NCBI GenBank assembly: GCA_033762375.1
Contig: JANRLQ010000003.1
Span: forward strand, 62,001 to 126,000
DNA: 64,000 nucleotides
Direction: 5' to 3'
Origin: RDXT01 sp033762375
GTDB lineage: Bacteria; Bacteroidota; Bacteroidia; J057
A model generated the notes under the pieces. The model saw nothing but the letters and a program-made list of their open reading frames with translations. It had not been told where the DNA came from and did no database searches. Positions 8,635 through 15,305 of the stretch are shown in pieces. Both the position numbers and the translations under genes were made by a program. Each line of letters opens with the position of its first letter. Within the stretch, counting starts at the first letter, position 1.

Positions 8635-9087
8635 CTACTTGCTGATGACCCGCAGGAAAACCCCGTCATCGTCATACTGGATCGTGCGGATCCCACCGCC
8701 CCCGCTGATGTCCACCCAATAATACCGGGCGTCCTCAGCATCATGATACCCCGTGCGGTTGACCTGCCAGTTGCCGTAGGTCTGGCTCAGGTGGGTACGG
8801 GCAGCCTCCGGAAACCGGGCCAGCGGCACGTCAATTTCCGTCTTGAGCCATACACCGTTGTCGGTATAGTAGGCATCCATCCGGAAAGTATTTTTGACAA
8901 AAGACGCTACATATTTGTCCCCGGTCTGACGCCAGGTGACATTGTCAGCATCGTGAAACTCTTCCTCAAAATGACGCTGCACAATCATCGGAAGCGAGAA
9001 GCCACGGGGCTGCCCGTCTACCTGGGCCTGGGCCAGGCCCGTCCAGATACCCGTCAGCGCGATCAGCGTACGTATCAGTGATTTCAT
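8635..9087 (-). CDS. PepSY-like (putative beta-lactamase-inhibitor-like) secreted protein
   Basis: 150 residues from the ATG at 9087. The longer frame to 9216 adds an implausible leader, while this start gives a signal peptide (SLIRTLIALTGIWTGLAQAQ). The mature part has two copies of a PepSY-like pattern: a helix such as LPMIVQRHFEEEFHDADNVTW with a strand VASFVKNTFRMDAYY, then FPEAARTHLSQTYGNW followed by RYYWVDISG. This is typical of the small periplasmic PepSY-like family (PF11396) common in Bacteroidota. The role is unknown. It lies downstream of tpx on the same strand but behind a terminator. Confidence 0.72.
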   Translation of the reverse strand: MKSLIRTLIALTGIWTGLAQAQVDGQPRGFSLPMIVQRHFEEEFHDADNVTWRQTGDKYVASFVKNTFRMDAYYTDNGVWLKTEIDVPLARFPEAARTHLSQTYGNWQVNRTGYHDAEDARYYWVDISGGGGIRTIQYDDDGVFLRVISK

Positions 9088-9195
9088 ACCATCATCTTTT
9101 GTAAGAAAAAATATACAAGCGCACGAAGGGTTAGTTACGCATATTTTACCTTTTATGCAAGACAAAATAGCCGGAAGGCTGATTTTCCTCCGCTC

Positions 9196-9220
9196 AAAAA
9201 TTGATTGAATGTTCAATCAA
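9196..9220 (-). terminator. Terminator of tpx
   Basis: On the minus strand TTGATTGAA and its complement TTCAATCAA (9201-9220) form a hairpin that runs into five Ts (9196-9200), about 50 bases past the tpx stop. The stem is AT-rich, so efficiency may be modest. Confidence 0.6.
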
Positions 9221-9271
9221 AAAAAAAGCCGCACCGAAGCGCAGCCCAACTCATTCCGTATCAGCTCCAGG

Positions 9272-9787
9272 TTATGCCTCCAGCAGCTCATCTACCACCT
9301 GCATAATCTGCTCATAGTCAGGCTCCTGCCCGATGTCCGGGACCAGCTCCGCATATTCGATGCGCTGGTTGGGGCCCACCACAAATACTGCCCGGGCCGA
9401 GAGTCCCTTCATCGGACCACTGAGGATCTCCGTATTGTACTCCTGGATGAAGTCATTGTAGCGGTAGTCCGACCCCGTGATGACATTGGTGATGCCATCA
9501 CCTTCACAGAAGCGGTTCATCGCATAAGGCAGATCTTTGGATATGACGATACCTGTCACACCCTTGCGCTTGCCCAGTTCTTCATTAAACCGGCGGGCCT
9601 CCTTGCGGCAGACACTCGTGTCCACGCTGGGGACCGCGATCAGTACCCGCACGCCCTCAAAATCATCTATGAGGCTGCGTTCGCTGAAATCTTTTACCAC
9701 AAAGGTAAAGTCAGGCGCTTCTTCTCCGACCGCAGGGATATCTCCCTTGATTGAGTAAGACTTGCCCATGAGGGTTACCGACGACAT
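9272..9787 (-). CDS. tpx: Thiol peroxidase (atypical 2-Cys peroxiredoxin)
   Basis: 171 residues, full length for Tpx. The peroxidatic Cys60 lies in the motif PSVDTSVC and the resolving Cys94 in NRFCEGDG, the same spacing as the Cys61/Cys95 pair of E. coli Tpx. The N-terminal GEEAPDFTFV and C-terminal SARAVFVVG segments are also typical. The enzyme reduces H2O2 and alkyl hydroperoxides using thioredoxin, in the cytoplasm or periplasm; no signal peptide is visible here. It is a single gene with its own -7 element and terminator, divergent from the ECF sigma gene at 9892. Confidence 0.95.
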   Translation of the reverse strand: MSSVTLMGKSYSIKGDIPAVGEEAPDFTFVVKDFSERSLIDDFEGVRVLIAVPSVDTSVCRKEARRFNEELGKRKGVTGIVISKDLPYAMNRFCEGDGITNVITGSDYRYNDFIQEYNTEILSGPMKGLSARAVFVVGPNQRIEYAELVPDIGQEPDYEQIMQVVDELLEA

Positions 9788-9816
9788 CTGAATCTGTTGT
9801 TTTATGTTTGGTCTTA

Positions 9817-9824
9817 CAAAAGTA
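9817..9824 (-). promoter_or_regulatory. Bacteroidota-type -7 element upstream of tpx
   Basis: TACTTTTG on the minus strand matches the TAnnTTTG consensus of Bacteroidota housekeeping promoters and ends 29 bases before the tpx start codon. I could not find a good -33 TTTG at the expected spacing. Confidence 0.4.
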
Positions 9825-9891
9825 AAAGAAAATTAGGGAATCTCCGTTGAGTTTGTAATTTTTATGTACGCGAAACGACCTATGCAGCCAA

Positions 9892-10494
9892 ATGAGGACC
9901 TACACCACGATGGAGTACGCATCCTATTCACAGCCGCACTGGGTTTCGGGTATCTATAGGACCGAGCCGCCAATAACCCATCTGCCTGTGTCAGACCTGC
10001 AGGAATCCCAGGCTTTTACGGCCATGATCATCGCCCACCAGGCGCTGATCCATAAGGTATGTGGGATATATACCGAGCACCCGGAGGATCGCCGTGACCT
10101 CTTCCAGGACATCGTCCTCCAGCTCTGGCGGGCACGTGAGTCCTGGCGGGGCGAGGCCAAACTCTCCACCTGGATGTACCGGGTCGCCCTTAATACCGCC
10201 ATCTCCCGATTCCGGAAAGAAAAACGACTCCCCAGGCACCAGGACATAACCCTCCTCGCCACCCAACTCGCCGATACGGCACCCGACCCTGACCTCGACG
10301 AAAAACGCACCATGTTATATAAAGCCATCAACCACCTCTCTGAAGTCGAAAAAGGGGTGACCATGCTCTACCTTGAAGAACACAGCTATGAAGAAATCAG
10401 CGAGATCATCGGCATCACCCCTAACCATGTCGGGGTACTGATCAACCGCATCAAGGCCAAACTCCGCAAAATCCTCTCCCCCCACCTCTCATGA
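9892..10494 (+). CDS. ECF-type RNA polymerase sigma factor
   Basis: 200 residues. Region 2 runs from about 45 to 110 (HPEDRRDLFQDIVLQLWRA, then LSTWMYRVALNTAISRFR, the -10 recognition helix). Region 4 runs from about 140 to 198, with an HTH in YEEISEIIGITPNHVGVLI. There is an unusually long N-terminal extension of about 40 residues; a start at an internal codon is possible. The gene overlaps the next one by 4 bases (ATGA), implying translational coupling to a membrane partner that probably controls it. Regulon unknown. Confidence 0.88.
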   Translation: MRTYTTMEYASYSQPHWVSGIYRTEPPITHLPVSDLQESQAFTAMIIAHQALIHKVCGIYTEHPEDRRDLFQDIVLQLWRARESWRGEAKLSTWMYRVALNTAISRFRKEKRLPRHQDITLLATQLADTAPDPDLDEKRTMLYKAINHLSEVEKGVTMLYLEEHSYEEISEIIGITPNHVGVLINRIKAKLRKILSPHLS

Positions 10495-11129
10495 CAGAGC
10501 TCGACCACCTCAAGCAGCTCTGGCAAGAGCATACCGCTGTCCTGGAAAGCCAACACCAGGTCAGCGAGGCCGACATACGCACCATGCTCCGCAACCGCAC
10601 CCGGACGGCCCTCGACAAGATCAACCGCAGCATCGTCATCGAGCTGCTCATCCTCTTTTGTATGGGCATCGGCGGCGGTTGGTTTCTCTGGAGCCAGGAC
10701 CAGCGGCTTGATCCCCAGGAAATCCGCACCCTGAGCTGGTACGCCGTCCTGAATATCGCTTTTTACGCCCTCAAGTATTACCTCCTCAACCGGACGGATA
10801 TCACCGCTGGCAACCTCCGCCACTCCCTCACCAGCCTCCGGCGCACCCTCGGCGGATACATGACCCTATACCTCGTTGTCCTCACCCTGTTGGTTCCCCT
10901 CTCCTCCATATCAGGCCTCATCACAGGCTTCCAGATGGGCCTCACAGAGGATGGACGCACCTGGGCAGACGTCTCCCCCAAGGCCTGGGCCATCCTTATC
11001 GGTGTCGGCATCGCCTATACCGCCCTCTCCTACCTGCTCGTGCGCTGGTACCTCTGGGCCATGTATGGTGTTCATTATCAGGAGATCAAACGATGTGCTA
11101 CCGAACTGGAAGAGGCGCGCCTCGACTAA
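10491..11129 (+). CDS. Four-helix membrane protein, putative ECF anti-sigma partner
   Basis: 212 residues. A soluble N-terminal part of about 45 residues (MTELDHLKQLWQEHTAVL) precedes four predicted transmembrane helices at about 48-67, 81-99, 122-147 and 166-191, with a short charged tail. The start overlaps the sigma gene stop by 4 bases. A cytoplasmic N-terminus able to bind sigma, followed by membrane helices, and the tight coupling fit an anti-sigma or sensor role. There is no zinc-binding ZAS motif, so this is inferred from context. It could instead be an effector under the same promoter. Confidence 0.6.
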   Translation: MTELDHLKQLWQEHTAVLESQHQVSEADIRTMLRNRTRTALDKINRSIVIELLILFCMGIGGGWFLWSQDQRLDPQEIRTLSWYAVLNIAFYALKYYLLNRTDITAGNLRHSLTSLRRTLGGYMTLYLVVLTLLVPLSSISGLITGFQMGLTEDGRTWADVSPKAWAILIGVGIAYTALSYLLVRWYLWAMYGVHYQEIKRCATELEEARLD

Positions 11130-11169
11130 CTATGCGTCCGGCCAGGAAACAACTGCATATAAAACCCGG

Positions 11170-11352
11170 CAATATTGGGGCGTGTCCCGGTACCGGCCGG
11201 GACCGGTGACCTCCGGGGTTCGCTGCGCTCCGTCCTCCGCTTCGCTGCGGACCGCTCCCGCTGGTCGCGCCCTCCGGCCCCCTCACGCAGCCAGCCGCCG
11301 GACCTGCGTCCAGCCGCTGCCCCCCCCAAAAAAACCAACCCAAAACCCCAAT
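11170..11352. other. GC-rich intergenic segment with short internal repeats
   Basis: Between the stops at 11129 and 11353 lies a very GC-rich stretch. It contains two imperfect copies of TTCGCTGCG at about 11219 and 11242, complementary words such as GGTACCGGCC/GGGACCGG, and then runs of C and A at about 11320-11340. No gene is apparent. The palindromic wording is typical of dispersed intergenic repeat elements and could also end transcription of both convergent genes. Confidence 0.4.
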
Positions 11353-13023
11353 TCAGGACAGCCGCTGCCGCAGGTCCAGCCGATGCTGCCGGGCCGTATC
11401 CTGCGCGATATCATATCCAGCATCCGCATGCCGGATCACCCCGATCCCCGGATCATTGTGCAGCACACGCGCCAGACGCCGGGCTGCCGCCTCCGTCCCA
11501 TCAGCTACGATCACCTGCCCCGCATGCAGCGAGTAGCCCATCCCTACTCCGCCCCCGTGGTGGACAGACACCCAGGACGACCCCGAGGCCGTATTGAGCA
11601 GCGCATTCAGCACCGGCCAGTCCGCGACTGCGTCAGACCCATCCAGCATGGCTTCCGTCTCCCGGTTAGGAGACGCGACAGATCCCGTATCCAGGTGATC
11701 CCGCCCGATGACGATCGGTGCCTTGACCCGGCCCGTACGGACCAGCTCATTAAAGGCCAGCCCCGCCCGCACCCGTTCCCCCTGGCGCAGCCAGCAGATC
11801 CGGGCCGGCAACCCCTGAAAGGCAATACGCGTCTGCGCCATCCTGATCCACCGGGCCAGGGCCTCATCCTCCGGAAACAACTCCAGGATCACCCGGTCGG
11901 TCTCATAGATGTCCTCCGGATCCCCTGACAACGCCACCCATCGGAAAGGGCCTTTCCCCTCACAAAACAGCGGCCGTATATACGCCGGTACAAATCCCGG
12001 AAAATCAAACGCACGGCTCACCCCCCGTTTATCATGCGCCTGCCCGCGCAGGTTATTTCCATAATCAAACACCACCGTGCCCCTTGCCTGAAGCTGGAGC
12101 ATCAGGTCCACATGCCGGGCCATCGTATCCAGCGAGCGCCGGATATAAGCCTCCGGATCTGACTCACGCAGGATGCGGGCCTCTGCCACCCCCATTCCCT
12201 CCGGAAAGTACCCGATCAGCTCATCATGGGCCGAGGTCTGGTCTGTCAGGGTATCTACCGGTATATTTCGGGCGATCAGGCGGTCGAGGAGTTCTACCGC
12301 ATTGCAGCAGACCCCGATGGAGCGTGCCTCCCCGCGGGCTTTGGCCGCCAGGGCCATATCAATGGCCGCATCCGGGTCGGGTGCCTGTACGTCCAGGTAT
12401 CGGGTCTCCAGGCGGCGGCGGATGCGCCAGTCTTCCATTTCGGCAGCCAGACACACCCCTTCATTCATGGTGATGGCCAGGGGTTGGGCTCCGCCCATGC
12501 CCCCGAGCCCGGCCGTTACGTTCAGTTTGCCCCGGAGGCTCCCCCCAAAGTGGATTTGCGCCAGCGAGGCATAGGTCTCGTAAGTCCCCTGCACGATGCC
12601 CTGGGTCCCGATATAGATCCAGGAGCCAGCCGTCATCTGGCCGTACATCATCAGTCCTTTGCGGTCCAGTTCCCGGAAGTGTTCCCAGGTAGCCCACCGG
12701 GGCACCAGGAGGGAGTTGGCGAGCAGCACACGGGGCGCATCCGGGTGTGTGGGCAGGATACCGACAGGTTTGCCAGACTGGATCAGCAGGGTCTCATCGT
12801 CCTCCAGGTCGCGCAGAGCCTTGAGGATCAGTTGAAAAGCCTCGTGATTCCGGGCGGCCTTGCCCAGTCCTCCATAGACGATCAGGTCTTCCGGACGCTC
12901 AGCTACGGCCGGGTCGAGGTTGTTGAGCAGCATGCGGTAGGCAGCTTCCTGGAGCCAGCCTTTGCAGGTGAGCTGGGTGCCGGTCGGAGTCGTGGGGATG
13001 GCGTTTGAAGCGAGAGCAGACAT
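11353..13023 (-). CDS. hutU: Urocanate hydratase (urocanase)
   Basis: 556 residues, the normal length for HutU. It catalyses the second step of histidine degradation, urocanate to imidazolone propionate, using tightly bound NAD+. Visible motifs are YGGLGKAARNHEAF near the start, the Gly-rich NAD site TAGLGGMGGAQPLA, the catalytic Cys410 in PARICWL (same number as in Pseudomonas putida urocanase) and HHGGGVGMGYS near the C-terminus. I chose the ATG at 13023; the frame runs 15 codons further upstream. No hutH, hutI or hutG lies nearby, so the rest of the pathway must be elsewhere. Identification is secure. Confidence 0.96.
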   Translation of the reverse strand: MSALASNAIPTTPTGTQLTCKGWLQEAAYRMLLNNLDPAVAERPEDLIVYGGLGKAARNHEAFQLILKALRDLEDDETLLIQSGKPVGILPTHPDAPRVLLANSLLVPRWATWEHFRELDRKGLMMYGQMTAGSWIYIGTQGIVQGTYETYASLAQIHFGGSLRGKLNVTAGLGGMGGAQPLAITMNEGVCLAAEMEDWRIRRRLETRYLDVQAPDPDAAIDMALAAKARGEARSIGVCCNAVELLDRLIARNIPVDTLTDQTSAHDELIGYFPEGMGVAEARILRESDPEAYIRRSLDTMARHVDLMLQLQARGTVVFDYGNNLRGQAHDKRGVSRAFDFPGFVPAYIRPLFCEGKGPFRWVALSGDPEDIYETDRVILELFPEDEALARWIRMAQTRIAFQGLPARICWLRQGERVRAGLAFNELVRTGRVKAPIVIGRDHLDTGSVASPNRETEAMLDGSDAVADWPVLNALLNTASGSSWVSVHHGGGVGMGYSLHAGQVIVADGTEAAARRLARVLHNDPGIGVIRHADAGYDIAQDTARQHRLDLRQRLS

Positions 13024-13266
13024 AACAGTTCTTTTGACGAACATACAACCCGATCCGCAGATGCGCAAGCCCCCACCGGCAACCCGGCCCTGCCTATCAG
13101 CTAACGCATCTCTCCCGGCGCTTGCATTCGGTCGGCAGGGTACAATTGGAGATTCGCTCCTGCCAGGGTATCTTGCAGATCAGATGCTGGCTCCGGGCTT
13201 CAGGATTGCTGGCCAAAACTTTCTGATACCGGATCAGGTTATGAAAAAAACGTAATCCGCACCGCC

Positions 13267-13803
13267 TTGCCGCCTATCACCGACTCTATACATCGGGACG
13301 AATATCTCCTCTCGCTTCTGGTGGGGCGCGATGAGCGGGGCATGGGCCTGCTGTACGAGCAGTATGCCAGCCTGCTGTATCCTATTATCCTGCGGATTGT
13401 ACGGGATGAGGCGATGTCGCAGGATGTCCTGCAGGAAATGATGGTACGGGTATGGCACAAAATCCACCTGTACGAACCTGCCAAAGGCAGTCTGTTCACC
13501 TGGCTGCTGCATATCGCCCGCCACGCCGCCATAGACAAAACGCGCTCCCGTGACTACCTGAGCCGTCAGCGGAGCCGTACAGCTACCATGCCCGGATACC
13601 AGGAACCCGCTGCCGCTGAAGCATCTGAGACGCATCTGGCTGAGGTGATACACCATCTGCCGGAGCATCAGCGGCTGCTGATCAATATGGCGTTTTTTGA
13701 AGGATTCACCCATGAAGAAATTGCGGCACGGCTTGATATTCCACTCGGTACTATCAAAAGCCGTATCCGATCTGCTATCCAACACCTCCGTAACCTGCTA
13801 TGA
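13267..13803 (+). CDS. ECF sigma factor, SigK-like
   Basis: 178 residues. Region 2 includes MGLLYEQYASLLYPII, AMSQDVLQEMMVRVW and the helix FTWLLHIARHAAIDKTR. Region 4 includes LPEHQRLLINMAFFEGFTHEEIA and a recognition helix ending SRIRSAIQHL. This is the SigK/SigF-like ECF subgroup usually paired with RskA-type anti-sigma factors, as here. The frame opens with TTG at 13267; the first ATG (13342) would remove the start of region 2, so the non-ATG start is preferred. It overlaps the anti-sigma gene by 4 bases. It lies divergent from hutU. Confidence 0.88.
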   Translation: MPPITDSIHRDEYLLSLLVGRDERGMGLLYEQYASLLYPIILRIVRDEAMSQDVLQEMMVRVWHKIHLYEPAKGSLFTWLLHIARHAAIDKTRSRDYLSRQRSRTATMPGYQEPAAAEASETHLAEVIHHLPEHQRLLINMAFFEGFTHEEIAARLDIPLGTIKSRIRSAIQHLRNLL

Positions 13804-14591
13804 AAGAGGACCTTCAGGCCTATATCGAGTCTGGCATCCTGGAAATGTATCTTCAGGGTACACTCTCAGCGGCTGAACATGCTGAGGTGGACCGTATGGC
13901 CCGCCTGCACCCGGAGATACAAGCTGAGATTGAGGCGATACAGGATGCCCTGCGGGCTTTTGCGCCCCTCGCTACAGGCCCTAAGCCCCCTGAGTGGTCA
14001 GCCATCCGGGAGGCTGTGATGTCAGCCCCCGCACCTGAGTCACCCGTTGTGAAGTTGGCTGCTCCTGCTCAGGTTCTGCTGCCCCGCTGGGTATGGGCCG
14101 TCGCCGCCATGCTGGTCCTCAGCCTGTCCGCCAACCTCTGGCTGGGCTACCGCCTGCAGCGCCAGTCAGATCAGGTCGCCTCCCTCCAAAACCAGGCCCT
14201 TTATATGCAGGCACAATATCAGGCTGCTTTTGAGGCCCCGCAAAACCTGCCCGATCCGACGTTTGTGTTAAACGGAGACGGTTTTTTGCCGGCTGAAGTG
14301 ACAGGAGACCAAGCCCGGATCATGGTGTACTGGCATGAAGACAGCCGCCGACTTTTTTTACATATTCACCAGTTACCCACGCCACCTGCGGATCGCCAAT
14401 ATCAACTTTGGGCGCTGATCAACGGTGTTATGGTTAATGCGGGTGTATTTGAGCACAATACCCAGATGCAGGAACTGCGCCGGGTGGACAAGCGGGCTGA
14501 AGGATTTGTGATTACGCTGGAGCCCCGCGGAGGAGTTCCTACGCCTTCTGCTGAATCGGTCAAAGCCCGTGGCTCCCTCACAAATGCCTGA
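13800..14591 (+). CDS. RskA-type anti-sigma factor
   Basis: 263 residues. The N-terminal 60 residues form a cytoplasmic sigma-binding region (YIESGILEMYLQGTLSAAE, a ZAS-like helix bundle without the zinc ligands). A single transmembrane helix spans about 94-117 (PRWVWAVAAMLVLSLSANLWL). The periplasmic domain carries the RskA signature, including DRQYQLWALINGVMVNAGVF and the late motif GFVITLEPRGGVPTP. It should hold the upstream sigma factor at the inner membrane until regulated proteolysis. The ATGA overlap with the sigma gene shows translational coupling. Confidence 0.88.
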   Translation: MKEDLQAYIESGILEMYLQGTLSAAEHAEVDRMARLHPEIQAEIEAIQDALRAFAPLATGPKPPEWSAIREAVMSAPAPESPVVKLAAPAQVLLPRWVWAVAAMLVLSLSANLWLGYRLQRQSDQVASLQNQALYMQAQYQAAFEAPQNLPDPTFVLNGDGFLPAEVTGDQARIMVYWHEDSRRLFLHIHQLPTPPADRQYQLWALINGVMVNAGVFEHNTQMQELRRVDKRAEGFVITLEPRGGVPTPSAESVKARGSLTNA

Positions 14592-14699
14592 TAAACAACT
14601 TTATCCACTTTTTTTATAAAAAAATCGCGGCCTGTCATCTGAACCCGGCTTTCACTTCGTATTAGGGCTGATTTTTATCATCACTAATTCTATCGTTGT

Positions 14700-15239
14700 A
14701 TGAAACCTGTTCAAATCTGGATGATTCTGGCCCTGGTTATGCTGACTGTGGGCGTCCGTACACAAGCCCAGTGCCAGGGCAACCACCACAGTGCCACTAC
14801 CCAGAGTACCCCCCCTAAAAAAAGTGGTAAAACACTCGTAGATCTCGCCGTCGGGAGCAGCGACCTTACGACCCTGGTAGCAGCCCTCAAAGCCGCAGGA
14901 CTGGTAGAGACACTCCAGGGCAAAGGCCCCTACACGGTATTCGCGCCGACCAATGCTGCCTTTGCTGCGTTGCCCGAAGGTACGGTCGAGTCCCTGCTCA
15001 AACCTGAAAACAAGGCAAAACTGATTGCTGTCCTCACCTACCATGTGGTGCCCGGTCGTATCGAAGCCAATGACCTGAGTACTGGCAAGGTAACCTCAGT
15101 CGAAGGCCGCCCGATTGAAGTGGTCGTCACCAGCACCTCTGTCAGGGTCAACAACGCGGTTGTGACCACGCCAGATAACCGCGCCGTCAACGGGGTCGTA
15201 CATATTATAGACCGGGTCATCCTGCCTCCCGGGATGTAA
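14700..15239 (+). CDS. Secreted fasciclin (FAS1) domain protein
   Basis: 179 residues. A signal peptide (about residues 1-24, ending AQ) is followed by a short Ser/Thr/Pro linker and one complete FAS1 domain. The domain runs from LVDLAVGSSDLTTLVAALK through the H1 motif TVFAPTNAAFAAL and the YH motif LTYHVVPG to the H2 motif VNGVVHIIDRVILPP. FAS1 proteins are extracellular adhesion domains. It lies 108 bases after the anti-sigma gene, ends at a strong palindromic terminator and is the likely target of the adjacent sigma factor. Exact ligand unknown. Confidence 0.92.
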   Translation: MKPVQIWMILALVMLTVGVRTQAQCQGNHHSATTQSTPPKKSGKTLVDLAVGSSDLTTLVAALKAAGLVETLQGKGPYTVFAPTNAAFAALPEGTVESLLKPENKAKLIAVLTYHVVPGRIEANDLSTGKVTSVEGRPIEVVVTSTSVRVNNAVVTTPDNRAVNGVVHIIDRVILPPGM

Positions 15240-15257
15240 GTCCTCCCCCTAACACCC

Positions 15258-15287
15258 AAGCAGCCAGCCCGTACGGGCTGGCTGCTT
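15258..15287. terminator. Perfect 30-base palindrome, bidirectional terminator
   Basis: AAGCAGCCAGCCCGT and its exact complement lie back to back, 18 bases after the fasciclin stop and 18 bases before the stop of the convergent gene at 15306. The hairpin can end both transcripts, although T tracts are short. Confidence 0.75.
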
Positions 15288-15305
15288 GTATTACTCACTT
15301 GATTA

